Source: Carnimonas bestiolae
GTDB taxonomy: Bacteria > Pseudomonadota > Gammaproteobacteria > Pseudomonadales > Halomonadaceae
DNA length: 64,000 nucleotides
Assembly: GCF_051251125.1 (NCBI RefSeq)
Contig: NZ_JBPCZL010000003.1
Reading direction: 5' to 3' (one strand)
The notes beneath the pieces were generated by a model that was not told the DNA's origin, made no database searches, and worked only from the letters and a program-made list of their open reading frames with translations. Position 1 is the stretch's first letter; each line of letters begins with the position of its first letter. Shown here in pieces: positions 24,299 through 33,179 of this stretch. The position numbers were made by a program, and so were the translations under genes.

Positions 24299-26753
24299 GA
24301 CCACCTCCGGCGCTGCGTTGTTCAGCGAACGACTGTGTACTGGCATCGCGCAACCAACTAGCCACGCACTGTGCTGCCCACCTTCGGTCATGCGGATTCA
24401 GCACGTCGGCCAATGAATAAAGACTGCTGCGCCGCAAAGCGCCTTGCGCAACGATCGCGGGATCAGCAAGCACCTCAGCAGGCGCTCCGTCAGCGATAAT
24501 GGCGCCGTCCCTGAGCACCAGCGTGCGATCGCTGTGCTCTAGTAGCAGGTCCATATCGTGCGTCACCATCACCAGCGTATGACCGCGCTGATTAAGCTGG
24601 TCGAGGAAGGTCATCAGCTCGCGCGCGTGCTGATAATCCTGTCCGGAAGTAGGTTCGTCGAGTAGTAATACGGGCGGCCGTGTGACTAATACGGCGGCGA
24701 TACTCAGGCGCTTCTTCTGACCATGGCTTAACGCAGCAAGGGGCCAGTGACGCACCTCGTCGAGACCGCAGATGCGCAGCGTTTCACGTACTCGCCGCTC
24801 GATCTTCGCGACACCCCAACCGCGCAGCTCCAGCGCCCAGGCTGCCTCGCGGTATACGGTTGCCGCGCCGAGCATTTGGTTGGCGTCTTGCATGACATAG
24901 CCAATTCGCTCACCGATATGCTTGATCGACTCCCCCGCCATCGACCTACCCTGCCACTCGATCGTTCCGCAGTGGGGACGCAAGAATCCACACAGCAAAT
25001 TCGCCAGCGTCGACTTGCCAGCGCCATTGGCACCTACCAGCGAGACGCGCTCGCCGGCATGAAGCGCTAAATCAATATGATGAACACCCGCCCCATCGCT
25101 ATTAGCGTGGTGATAGCCCACGCCTTTCATCGCGAGCAGTGGAGCTGTGGAGAGAAGGCCAGACGGCGGAACTGGCGGTGTTGTGTGCTGGCTAGACGAC
25201 GAAGGCGAACGTGGCGATGCTGCCACTGAGAGCGAGCCCGACGGCGTGGCCGAGCTAGGCGATGGCGGTGCAGAGGAGCGCTCGAGCAGCCGAGCCTTCG
25301 CTTCGTCAGGTAGCGCATCAGGGCGAAGCGGGCCCGACTCAGGAAGCGCAATCGCATAGTGACGCAGCACTTCGATCCAACGCGGCTCGCGAATGCCATA
25401 GTGCGGCAGCAAGCCTGAGCGCAGTAGCGTGTCGGGATCGGTATCTGCGACGACGCGGCCATGGTCAAGCAGCACCACCCGGTCCAGCGAGCGGTGCAAT
25501 AGAGTCTCGAGGCGGTGCTCGATGATGACGGTGGTTAGCTGATGCTGGCGATGCAACTCGTCGATCAGCTCAATGGCCTGAGCCGCCGCCGCAGGATCAA
25601 GCGCCGCCAGCGGTTCGTCCAATAACAGCAACTGCGGTTGATCGATCAGCACGCCTGCTAGCGCAACACGCTGCTGCTGACCGCCGGAAAGCTGATGCGG
25701 CGCGCGTTCCAGCAATTCGGTAATGCCCAAGCGTTGCGCCCATTGCACCACCTCACGCTGCATCCTCGCTTGCGGACATGCGCTATTTTCCAGCGCGAAG
25801 GCGATATCTTCGGCCACCGTCAGCCCCACGAACTGCGTGTTGCTATCTTGCAGCGCCGTGCCCGCCTGCAGCGACAATTGCGCCACGGAAGCTTCTCCGA
25901 AGGTGCTCTCAGCAATGCGCAGCCGCCCATCAGCCGTGCCGGACTGTAAATGCGGCAGGGTACCGTTCAGGCTTTTGAGCAACGTCGACTTGCCCGAACC
26001 GCTGCTGCCTATGATCGCGACCTTCTCGCCCTGCCGGATATCCAGCGAGATGCTGTCCAGCGACGGCGCTTGCTGCGCGGCATAGGTCCAACTGAACTGC
26101 TCCAGACTAACGATCACGTCGCCATCATGATGTGGCGGGGAGATTAACGGTGCGATAGCGATATCATTACGTTGCGCCTGCGGCTTGACCAGCGTTCCTC
26201 GCGGCACGAAAGACGCCGCCCACGACGTTAGCAGTGGCACCCCCACTATCACGGTGGTCAGCGAATTGACCAGCGCCGACAGCACTCCTTGGGTAAACAC
26301 ACGCGCCGCAGGCTCGGCGTAGATAAGCTGGTCGAGTAGCGGAGCCACACCGCCCCAACTCAGCACATTGATTGCGAGCGCCGCCAGAGAAAACAGCAGC
26401 AGCTTCGGCTTACCGAAACGCCCATCGGTAATCGCCAGCGGACGCCGCAACAGTCCAAACAGCACCCCAACCACGCCGGACACCAGTACCCAACTGATCC
26501 ACACGCTGCCATACAACGTCAGGTCGTTGAGGCAGTGACCGCAGAGCCCCGCGAGCCCAGCCACCACGGGGCCAAACGCAACACCCAATAGCGCCAGAAA
26601 GGGATAGCACAGCGCGATACTGGTATTGGGCACGGGTGACGGCACCATCACGAAGCGCATCAGAATGTAGAAAATAGCGGTGCCGATGCCAATCGCAACC
26701 ACGTCGGTAACCGACAGAGAGCGACGAGCAAAAGGATTCAGGAGTGAGGGCAT
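24291..26753 (-). CDS. ECF transporter S component fused to two ABC ATPases
   Basis: 820 residues. Residues about 1-185 are a membrane domain of the UPF0397 S-component type (LSVTDVVAIGIGTAIFYILMRF, PSPVPNTSIALCYPFLALLGVAFGPV, LCGHCLNDLTLYGSVWISWVL). ATPase 1: Walker A GSSGSGKST at about 249-257, signature LSGGQQQRVAL at 355-365, Walker B LLLLDEPLAALDP. A Ser/Pro-rich linker covers about 490-535. ATPase 2: Walker A GANGAGKST at about 574-582, signature LSHGQKKRLSIA, Walker B VLLLDEPTSGQD. In Firmicutes these parts are usually separate proteins. NCBI often labels UPF0397 riboflavin-type, but the substrate is not proven. It forms an operon with the frameshifted T component. Confidence 0.88.
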   Translation of the reverse strand: MPSLLNPFARRSLSVTDVVAIGIGTAIFYILMRFVMVPSPVPNTSIALCYPFLALLGVAFGPVVAGLAGLCGHCLNDLTLYGSVWISWVLVSGVVGVLFGLLRRPLAITDGRFGKPKLLLFSLAALAINVLSWGGVAPLLDQLIYAEPAARVFTQGVLSALVNSLTTVIVGVPLLTSWAASFVPRGTLVKPQAQRNDIAIAPLISPPHHDGDVIVSLEQFSWTYAAQQAPSLDSISLDIRQGEKVAIIGSSGSGKSTLLKSLNGTLPHLQSGTADGRLRIAESTFGEASVAQLSLQAGTALQDSNTQFVGLTVAEDIAFALENSACPQARMQREVVQWAQRLGITELLERAPHQLSGGQQQRVALAGVLIDQPQLLLLDEPLAALDPAAAAQAIELIDELHRQHQLTTVIIEHRLETLLHRSLDRVVLLDHGRVVADTDPDTLLRSGLLPHYGIREPRWIEVLRHYAIALPESGPLRPDALPDEAKARLLERSSAPPSPSSATPSGSLSVAASPRSPSSSSQHTTPPVPPSGLLSTAPLLAMKGVGYHHANSDGAGVHHIDLALHAGERVSLVGANGAGKSTLANLLCGFLRPHCGTIEWQGRSMAGESIKHIGERIGYVMQDANQMLGAATVYREAAWALELRGWGVAKIERRVRETLRICGLDEVRHWPLAALSHGQKKRLSIAAVLVTRPPVLLLDEPTSGQDYQHARELMTFLDQLNQRGHTLVMVTHDMDLLLEHSDRTLVLRDGAIIADGAPAEVLADPAIVAQGALRRSSLYSLADVLNPHDRRWAAQCVASWLRDASTQSFAEQRSAGGGHE

Positions 26754-26908
26754 AATGAGCGCAACGCAGATGATGGAAACGCTAGCTTAGCAACAAAACG
26801 CGCCTAAAGGCTTGCGCCAGTTAGAAGCGAGCGGTGGACAGTGCCACCGCTCCCGCCATCGCGCCTATCGATATGCCAATGGGCCGCACAGAAACAGCGA
26901 TGATCGCG

Positions 26909-27718
26909 CTAGTTCCCCTGCTGCTCCGCTCCGCCATGATGTACTGGCAGCACCGAGCCACGATAATGTTGCTCGATAAATGCTGCCACATCGGGCGAGG
27001 TGAGCTCCTCCGCCAGCTTCTTCACGCGTGGATCGTTTTTATCGCTGTCGCGTACCACCAGAATATTGGCGTAGGGATTGTGCGCCGCCGGTTCCAGCGC
27101 CAGCGCATCCTTGGACGGCGTCAAACCTGCTTCGAGCGCAAAATTGCCATTGATGATACCGGCATCCACATCGGGCAACGCCCGCGTAATCAGCGGCGAA
27201 TCGGTGAGCACCAGCCGCAGGTGATGCGGATTGGCAGTGATATCCTGCTCGGTAATCGCCTGCCCTTGGCTGCCCTTCACCTTCAACAGCCCATTGTCCT
27301 GCAACAGCAGCAGCGAACGCGCCAGATTAGTAGGGTTGTTCGGCAGCGCAATGCGAGCACCGTCGGGCAGCGCCGTCAGCGAGTCGTATTTCGACGAATA
27401 GATGCCCAACGGCTCGATATGCACGTCTGCTACCACCGTCAACGACGCCGACAAGTGCTTCAGATCTTCCTCAAGAAAAGGCCGATGCTGGAAGTAATTG
27501 GCATCGATGTCTCCGCCGGCTAGCGGCTGGTTGGGGTCGGTCTGACCGTCGATCTCGATGATATTAAGCTTCGGCGCATCGTCGAAGTGCGACTCGACAT
27601 AGCGCAGAATCTCAGCGTGCGGCAGCGGCGCAGCCATGATGGTGAGCGTCTTGTCATCCGACGACGAGCAGCCGCTTAGTACCAGCGCCGCCAAGGTGGC
27701 TATCACGCATTTTTTCAT
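26909..27718 (-). CDS. MetQ/NlpA-family substrate-binding lipoprotein
   Basis: 269 residues. Start at ATG 27718 with AAGGAAGGGA upstream. Lipoprotein signal MKKCVIATLAALVLSGC with lipobox LSGC (Cys17). Family signatures are GDIDANYFQHRPFLEEDL, GIYSSKYDSLTALPDGARIALPNNPTNLARSLLLLQ and ANILVVR. MetQ proteins bind methionine (some bind other amino acids or dipeptides) for MetNI-type importers. No permease or ATPase is adjacent, so it is an orphan receptor that may use the MetNI encoded 7 kb away. It is the only one of the three MetQ paralogues here with a lipid-anchor Cys. No sigma-54 promoter was seen upstream. Confidence 0.88.
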   Translation of the reverse strand: MKKCVIATLAALVLSGCSSSDDKTLTIMAAPLPHAEILRYVESHFDDAPKLNIIEIDGQTDPNQPLAGGDIDANYFQHRPFLEEDLKHLSASLTVVADVHIEPLGIYSSKYDSLTALPDGARIALPNNPTNLARSLLLLQDNGLLKVKGSQGQAITEQDITANPHHLRLVLTDSPLITRALPDVDAGIINGNFALEAGLTPSKDALALEPAAHNPYANILVVRDSDKNDPRVKKLAEELTSPDVAAFIEQHYRGSVLPVHHGGAEQQGN

Positions 27719-27811
27719 TGTTGTATCCCTTCCTTGAAAATGAGCGAGCACTATCGCCCGCTTCACATTGCACCCAGCGACCGGCGTCACCTCTTCACCA
27801 GCCTTAACATG

Positions 27812-28184
27812 CCTGGCCTACGTCCCCCCCTTCCCGCACGAGCCAGCGACGGTTGGGCTAGCCAAACAACGGTAGAAACGCGCAGTTTATGAGCTATGTC
27901 TAAACGTTAGAGAAGCCGCTCAACACCACCTGGCCTAAGTGCAGCCTTCCCAAAAGTGAGCGAACGACGGTCAGGCTAGGCAAACAGCGACGAAAACGCG
28001 CAGTTTACGAGAGGTGCCTGAACGTTAGAGAAACCGCCCAACACCACCTGGCCTAAGTGCAGCCTTCCCAAAAGTGAGCGAACGACGGCCAAGCTAGGCA
28101 AACAGCGACGAAAACGCGCAGTTTACGAGAGGTAAATGAGCATTTTGAGGAGCTGTTTAACACCGCCTGGCCTAAGTGCAGCCA
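27812..28184. repeat. Three and a fraction tandem copies of a 117-119-bp repeat
   Basis: Copies start at about 27812, 27929, 28047 and 28166 (last one truncated), each beginning CCTGGCCTA. Copies two and three are nearly identical; copy one is more diverged. The unit contains ACGAAAACGCGCAGTTTAC; in copy three this is followed by GAGAGGTAAATGAGCAT, giving an inverted TTTAC-GAGAG-GTAAA. The same core occurs in the tandem repeats at 60000. There is no open frame and no CRISPR-like spacing. It fills the 27719-28195 gap. Confidence 0.9.
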
Positions 28185-28195
28185 CTTTTGAGCCG

Positions 28196-29221
28196 CTACC
28201 CGATATCCCCATAATGCCGCTGCGCCACATCCGGGTGAGACCGCAGCCTTCCCTTGATCGCATTCGGCCCAATTTCACGGAACAACGGATTTTCTGGATC
28301 ACTTTCTGGCCCTTGCGCCAGCTTCGCTAGATGCGGGGGAAGCGGCAGCAATGGAACGTTGCCTTCCAGCGACGGCGACAGAAAATAAGCGATGGAGTAG
28401 CGCACGACCCCTTCCGGCGGCGTGATCACGCGATGGTTAGTGGCACGCAGGTAGCCGTTGGTGGCGAGCTCGAGTATTTCGCCAATGTTGATCACAAAGG
28501 TGCCTTCGATCGGCGGCGCATCGATCCAGCCTTCTGGGCGCTCTACCTGCAGGCCACCGTGATGATCCTGATGCAGCAACGTCAGGATGCCTGCGTCCTT
28601 GTGCGCACCAACGCCCTGACGCTGCTGTTCATCGCTGGTACCGGGATAGCGAATCAGCTTCAGCAGTTGCGCGGGAGCGCCGTCAATCAATCCATCCAGC
28701 GCGTGTGGCGGTTGCTCAAGCGCCTCGGCGAAAGCCCGCAACAGGGTAATTGCGATCTCGCGCAGCGACGCCGACCATGCCAAGGCTTCGTCGCGCAGCT
28801 CCGGCAGACTCTCCGGCCACTGATTCGGCCCCTGCATGCGCTCCCAGGCAGGCGCACCGGCGCGCCGCTCGAGCGCAGGCAGTTCGGCACCAATATCGAT
28901 CTGCTCACGGCGGTCGGGGTGGTGACGCGTAATCTCATGACCGGTCGCGGTGTAGCCGCGAAAGTGCGGCGAGTTCGCCATGCGAATGGCGTCCTTTTCG
29001 TGCTGCGGCAGCGCGAAGAAACGCTTGGCTACTGCCTCCAGCCGCACCAAACGTTCTGGCTCGATGCCATGACCTTTCAGATAGAAGAAGCCGACATCAC
29101 GGGCCGCGCGCCCCAGCCGAGCGATAAAGTCAGCGCGCTGGGTGGGCTGCTCCAATTCGCGTAGATCAAGTACCGGCAGCGCAGCCTGCTGCTCCTGAGC
29201 GGATGACGAAACGTCGCTCAT
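28196..29221 (-). CDS. 2-oxoglutarate/Fe(II) oxygenase, isopenicillin-N-synthase-like
   Basis: 341 residues. Double-stranded beta-helix oxygenase with the DIOX_N domain (LPVLDLRELEQ, GFFYLKGHGI at about 44-53) and the catalytic domain. The Fe ligands are His and Asp in GVGAHKDAGILTLL and His in LRATNHRVITP, and the 2-oxoglutarate-binding Arg lies in VVRYSIAYFLSP. Bacterial members oxidise diverse small molecules, and the substrate here is unknown. It lies 75 bases downstream of an FMN monooxygenase in the same direction, so I infer a shared transcript from the sigma-54 promoter at 30.73 kb and a role in sulfur-compound breakdown. Confidence 0.88.
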   Translation of the reverse strand: MSDVSSSAQEQQAALPVLDLRELEQPTQRADFIARLGRAARDVGFFYLKGHGIEPERLVRLEAVAKRFFALPQHEKDAIRMANSPHFRGYTATGHEITRHHPDRREQIDIGAELPALERRAGAPAWERMQGPNQWPESLPELRDEALAWSASLREIAITLLRAFAEALEQPPHALDGLIDGAPAQLLKLIRYPGTSDEQQRQGVGAHKDAGILTLLHQDHHGGLQVERPEGWIDAPPIEGTFVINIGEILELATNGYLRATNHRVITPPEGVVRYSIAYFLSPSLEGNVPLLPLPPHLAKLAQGPESDPENPLFREIGPNAIKGRLRSHPDVAQRHYGDIG

Positions 29222-29296
29222 GATGTTCTCCTGTATGGTCGGCGCGGCGCCCGTTTAACGCGGTAGCGCGCCATGAATGATAAAACTTAGGCCCGC

Positions 29297-30685
29297 TCAC
29301 CCTTTGCTGTGATGGCGATAAGCCGCGGCAGGATGACTGGGCGGTAGCCGGTCGCCGCCGCTTAAACGGCGCCTCAGGGTCTGATTGTGACCATGCTGAT
29401 CGCGCGGATAGTCAGACGCCACCAAACCACGCTGGCGTAATTCCGGCACCACATGATCAACAAAGGCGTCGATGCTTTCAGGCACTACAGTACGCGCCAG
29501 ATTAAAGCCATCGCAATCGGTCTCATCGACCCAGCGCTGCAGCTCGTCGGCCACCGTTATCCCACTGCCCACCAGCGGCGCATAGCGCCCGCCCAGCCCA
29601 TAGCTATCAAGCAGCGCGCGACGTGTGAGCGGCTGCTGCGCGCCGTTAACGTTGTCCACCGCAGACTGAATGGCGTTGCGATTACCGCCCTGAATCGGCT
29701 CATCCAGATCGAAGCGAGAGAAATCAATGCCGGTGCTGGAAGCAAAATGAGCAATGCCTGCCTCGGCGCTGGCGTAATGCTGATATTCGCGGAACAACGC
29801 CCGCGCTTCGTTATCGGAGGCTGCCACGATGGCCGTCGCGCCGAGAAAAATCTTCAGATCGTAGGGATCGCGCCCTGCCGCAGCGGCCTGCTCACGCAGG
29901 CTTTTTACCAACGCGGCGGTCTGGCCGCGGCTCTGCATGGATAAGAACACGCATTCTGCATGACGCGCGGCAAACGCCTGGCCGCGCGCGGAACTGCCCG
30001 CCTGAAACAGCACCGGCGTGCGCTGCGGCGATGGTTCACTGAGGTGATAGCCGTTAACGCGATAGAAGTCACCATGGTGATTGACGGGATGAATGCGTGC
30101 TGAGTCGGCAAAGCGTCGCTGTGCTTTATCACGCAGCACCGCGTCGTCTTCCCAACTGCCTTCCCACAGCTGATAGACCACCTCCATGAATTCTTCGGCC
30201 TGATCATAGCGGCGATCATGTTCGACCAGCTGCTCCTGCCCCATCGCCCGTGCCGCGCTGTCAAGATAGCCGGTAACAATATTCCAGCCGACACGGCCGC
30301 GGGTAAGGTGATCGAGTGTCGAAAAGCGCCGCGCAAAGCTGTAGGGCGTTTCGAAACCCAGATTGACCGTCACGCCGAAGCCAAGATGCTCGGTCACCTG
30401 CGCCATCGCCGGCACCAGCAGCATCGGATCATTGACCGGCAGCTGGATGGCCTCGGCGGCGGTCAGCTCGATGTTGTTCTGGTAGACGTCATAGACGCCC
30501 AGGATGTCGGCCAAAAACAGCGCATCGAAGCCGCCGCGCTCCAGCGTTTTCGCCAGCTCGGTCCAGTATGCCAGGGTGTTGTAGTTGGAAGAGGTGTCGC
30601 GCGGATGCGTCCACAGGCCGTGATTGATATGGCCCACGCAGTTCATATTGAATGCGTTAAGAAGAATAGGCGTTGTCGCTGACAT
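29297..30685 (-). CDS. FMN-dependent monooxygenase, NtaA/SnaA/DszA family (first of three)
   Basis: 462 residues from ATG 30685; a GTG at 30697 is also in frame. TIM-barrel bacterial-luciferase fold: ILLNAFNMNCVGHINHGLWTHPRD at the N-terminus, DALFLADILGVYDVY, RFSTLDHLTRGRVGWNIVTGYLDSAARAMG (about 125-154), and SEPSPQRTPVLFQAGSSARGQAFA. These match the nitrilotriacetate, dibenzothiophene-sulfone and dimethyl-sulfide monooxygenase group, which use reduced FMN supplied by a separate reductase (SsuE here is a candidate). A sigma-54 promoter 37 bases upstream suggests sulfur-starvation control. About 45-50 percent of residues look shared with the two paralogues at 44-48 kb by eye. Confidence 0.92.
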   Translation of the reverse strand: MSATTPILLNAFNMNCVGHINHGLWTHPRDTSSNYNTLAYWTELAKTLERGGFDALFLADILGVYDVYQNNIELTAAEAIQLPVNDPMLLVPAMAQVTEHLGFGVTVNLGFETPYSFARRFSTLDHLTRGRVGWNIVTGYLDSAARAMGQEQLVEHDRRYDQAEEFMEVVYQLWEGSWEDDAVLRDKAQRRFADSARIHPVNHHGDFYRVNGYHLSEPSPQRTPVLFQAGSSARGQAFAARHAECVFLSMQSRGQTAALVKSLREQAAAAGRDPYDLKIFLGATAIVAASDNEARALFREYQHYASAEAGIAHFASSTGIDFSRFDLDEPIQGGNRNAIQSAVDNVNGAQQPLTRRALLDSYGLGGRYAPLVGSGITVADELQRWVDETDCDGFNLARTVVPESIDAFVDHVVPELRQRGLVASDYPRDQHGHNQTLRRRLSGGDRLPPSHPAAAYRHHSKG

Positions 30686-30720
30686 GAATAGCTGCACTCA
30701 TTGGAAATACAGCTTTCCGA

Positions 30721-30736
30721 AGCAACTTTCGTTCCT
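30721..30736 (-). promoter_or_regulatory. Sigma-54 promoter of the first FMN monooxygenase
   Basis: The minus strand reads AGGAACGAAAGTTGCT. GG and GC are exactly ten bases apart, and ACG and TTGCT match the consensus TGGCACG-N4-TTGCW. The -12 element is 37 bases from the ATG at 30685. A small inverted repeat GAGTA-AAAA-TACTC at 30757-30770 lies just upstream. Confidence 0.75.
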
Positions 30737-30976
30737 CTCTTAGTTCGTTGAATTTATTGAGTAAAAATACTCTTCTTAGAATAGCCATGAGGGATCAGCG
30801 ACAGCCTGGCGTCACCGCTGTGAGATATCCAACACACCAAGGTCGGCTTCCCTTCAGCCTCACAAGCGCGCGACAATCAGCGTTTTCATTGAACGCAGCG
30901 GTGATCTTTCTATCGCTAACGGCCCAATTACCGCTGCGCTCGTTGTACCGCTCACTTTCACTATGGCAGCTCGATC

Positions 30977-31561
30977 ATGGCAACCACGCTTTATCTGGCA
31001 GGCGATCTGGTGTTTCGCCCCGGCGCTATCGCGCTTTTCGATCGCTTGAAGGCAATTTGCGCAGAATACGATATCGAAGGGCTAGCGCCTTTCGATGGGC
31101 AGGAAGACGTTAAGGAACTTCCCGCGGGACGCGACAAACTGATAACTATCGCGCGCGCCGACCGAGCGCTAATGGACCATTGTGATGCCGGTATTTTCTG
31201 CCTCGATCCATTTCGCCGCGCTCCCGATATGGATGCTGGCACGGCCGTTGAAATCGGCTATATGCACGCGCTGGGCAAGCCTCTGGAAGGCTATACCGTG
31301 GATGGTCGCGACTATCCGGAGAAGGTTGCCGACTACTGGCAGCGCGCATGGCAGCAACCGCTCAGCGAAATTACCGGCGACGATGAGCTGAGTTCCGGCG
31401 GCTGGCGCGATGCCGACGGCACGCTCGCGCACTCGGAAGGCATGGTCCAGAACCTGATGGTAGAAGGCTTTATCGAACTATCGGGAGGCAAGGTTGCCGT
31501 CGGCACCAGCCTCGAAGCAGCCTTTAGGCAAGCCGTGGAGCACCTGAGTAAGCGGTTTTAG
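30977..31561 (+). CDS. Nucleoside 2-deoxyribosyltransferase family protein
   Basis: 194 residues. N-terminal TLYLAGDLVFRP and the motif DAGTAVEIGYMHALGKPLEGY (about 85-105) with a Glu in the nucleophile position of the family (GTAxExG) are the defining features. A nearby Asp pair (AGIFCLDPFRRAPDMD) also fits. Members exchange bases between deoxynucleosides or hydrolyse nucleoside 5'-monophosphates in nucleotide salvage. The insertion after GRDYPEKVADYWQRA is longer than in small members. It is a single gene followed by a terminator. Confidence 0.85.
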   Translation: MATTLYLAGDLVFRPGAIALFDRLKAICAEYDIEGLAPFDGQEDVKELPAGRDKLITIARADRALMDHCDAGIFCLDPFRRAPDMDAGTAVEIGYMHALGKPLEGYTVDGRDYPEKVADYWQRAWQQPLSEITGDDELSSGGWRDADGTLAHSEGMVQNLMVEGFIELSGGKVAVGTSLEAAFRQAVEHLSKRF

Positions 31562-31579
31562 AACGAGTTGCCTTAACGC

Positions 31580-31607
31580 AAAGAACCCACCTCGCGGTGG
31601 GTTCTTT
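31580..31607 (+). terminator. Terminator after the deoxyribosyltransferase gene
   Basis: A perfect 12-bp stem AAAGAACCCACC/GGTGGGTTCTTT with a TCGC loop. A and T runs on the two sides would let it work in both directions, so it may also end ribH. Confidence 0.9.
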
Positions 31608-31662
31608 ATATCTGCACGGTGACTCTTGCTAGCAAGACATTCGCGCCCGACAACGCCAGCTG

Positions 31663-32205
31663 TTAGATGGCGCTGGTGGCGGTTGCCTCGGCGTTGACGC
31701 GCTGATCCAGCATGGCGTGAGTCGCAACGATGCCAATGCACGCTTGAGCGGCTTCTTCACCTTTCTTGATGAAATGCTCGCGGAAGAACTCGGTATGCTC
31801 AGCGGTTTCGTGGAAGTGATGCGGGGTTAGCACCACCGATAGCACCGGTATACCGCTGTCCATGCCAGTTTGCATCAGCGCTTTGATAACCGCGTCGGCG
31901 ACAAAGTCGTGACGGTAAATACCGCCGTCGACCACAAAACCCGCCGCAACCACTGCGGCATATTTACCGCTGGCGGCCAGCTTTTTAGCCAGCAGCGGAA
32001 TCTCGAAGGCGCCCGCCACGTCAAAGCGATCCACATGGCTGGCATCGCAGCCCTGGCGCTGATATTCCTTCATGAAACCGACGCGCGCGTTATCGACGAT
32101 ATCGGCGTGCCAGCCGGCCTGAATGAACGCGACGCGAGCGCCTGCACCGGGCGCAGTATCGTGGGTGTGGCTAGGAGAAACAGGTGTTTCGATAGACTGA
32201 TTCAT
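31663..32205 (-). CDS. ribH: 6,7-dimethyl-8-ribityllumazine synthase
   Basis: 180 residues; condenses the riboflavin precursors to ribityllumazine. Family motifs are RVAFIQAGWHADIVDNARVGF, FDVAGAFEIPLLAKKLA and YAAVVAAGFVVDGGIYRHDFVADAVI, with the catalytic-region His in VLTPHHFHETAEH. The sequence is closer to the decameric RibH2 type than to the riboflavin-operon RibH1 type. It is a single gene controlled by an FMN riboswitch, so it is a supplementary enzyme induced when FMN is low. It adjoins genes for several FMN-dependent enzymes. Confidence 0.93.
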   Translation of the reverse strand: MNQSIETPVSPSHTHDTAPGAGARVAFIQAGWHADIVDNARVGFMKEYQRQGCDASHVDRFDVAGAFEIPLLAKKLAASGKYAAVVAAGFVVDGGIYRHDFVADAVIKALMQTGMDSGIPVLSVVLTPHHFHETAEHTEFFREHFIKKGEEAAQACIGIVATHAMLDQRVNAEATATSAI

Positions 32206-32290
32206 GGTGTCCTCGACAAAAGATTAGCAACCAGAATCAGGGCAAAAATGGATGGCGAGGCCGCAAAAATGCAGACGTTGGATCGACATC

Positions 32291-32441
32291 TATTCTCTTT
32301 CATCCGGACTATGACCGTCGGCTTCGGCATCTCACCGAATCTGCTGACCCTGCCGTGGCAGGCGCTCGCGGGCTCAAGCAGCGCTTGTTTAATTAGCGTA
32401 CTCATACCGCCGGTGGGGAATTACACCCCGCCCTGAGAACA
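32291..32441 (-). promoter_or_regulatory. FMN riboswitch (RFN element)
   Basis: On the minus strand the element opens with GTTCTCAGGGCGGGGTGTAA and CCCCACCGGCGGTAT. It closes with GATTCGGTGAGATGCCG, CCGACGGTCATAGTCCGGATG and AAAGAGAAT, all hallmark RFN segments in the right order. It ends about 85 bases before the ribH ATG. Binding of FMN is expected to shut off ribH. Confidence 0.96.
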
Positions 32442-32727
32442 ATGTCGCTCGAAAGGCGACGCCTCTACTATCGCGCTGCAAGCGTTATGACGCAACCACC
32501 GCTTAAGAACATCTCGGCATATCGTATTCGATTGGGGCGCTAGCGCGGGCCGCAGGGGTCACTCTTCTAGAATGCATCTAATCACGTCTTAGAAAACTAA
32601 AACTACGAAATAGTATATATCGTCGATACGCCGCTAGCTTGCGCTGAGAGAGAGCATCGTTATTTTCATATATATGAAAAACCGAAAGGAAAGGTACATT
32701 TAATGATCACTACCGTAGTTTAGACTT
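32442..32727. other. Gap between the riboswitch and the toxin gene
   Basis: No coding frame is credible. It is A+T-rich from about 32580. A perfect 18-base palindrome TTTTCATATATATGAAAA lies at 32663-32680. It could be an operator, or a weak terminator for the toxin pair upstream on the minus strand. The ribH promoter must lie here. Confidence 0.45.
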
Positions 32728-33168
32728 CTAACCCAAGAAGGTATTATGAAACTTCTCAGCTTCTTTAGCCAAATAGCTCATCACGTGAGGCTTTTTCTGT
32801 TCTGAGTGTCCGTCAGGGTAAAGCAGTGCCAAAAGAAGATAGTTATCGGAATTCAGCAGGTGCTGACAATAGACTAAAACTGCGTCACTACTTGGATCTT
32901 TAAGATTTTTCCGGTCCTGTAACGCTCGATTTTTATCGAATTTCCTCGGAGGTAAGGCAAGATGGATATGCATTAACCCCGCTCTTTCTGCAGCGTAGGG
33001 CTGGAGATAAGGCGCAACTCTACCAAAATAATCAGGGTATTCAGTAAAGCCAGAATCAATATAGCGTGAGAAGTCAGACTTCAGCTTTTCCAGCAGGCAG
33101 CTATCCACTGAGGACAAGTTTCCATAGTCCTCGATGATTTTCTGGTGGATATGAACTTTACATCCCAT
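32728..33168 (-). CDS. YafO-family toxin (translation-dependent mRNA interferase)
   Basis: 146 residues. The layout matches YafO: DFSRYIDSGFTEYPDYFGRVAPYLQP (about 31-56), then LMHIHLALPPRKFDK (about 65-79), then SSDAVLVYCQHLLNSDNYLLLALLYPDGHSEQ (about 94-125) and a C-terminal helix with LAKEAEKFHN. YafO cleaves mRNA on the translating ribosome near the start codon. It starts 11 bases after an upstream gene of unknown family, which would be the antitoxin by position. Local G+C is lower than in the surroundings, in keeping with horizontal gain. Confidence 0.8.
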   Translation of the reverse strand: MGCKVHIHQKIIEDYGNLSSVDSCLLEKLKSDFSRYIDSGFTEYPDYFGRVAPYLQPYAAERAGLMHIHLALPPRKFDKNRALQDRKNLKDPSSDAVLVYCQHLLNSDNYLLLALLYPDGHSEQKKPHVMSYLAKEAEKFHNTFLG

Positions 33169-33179
33169 CGTGACGTTAA

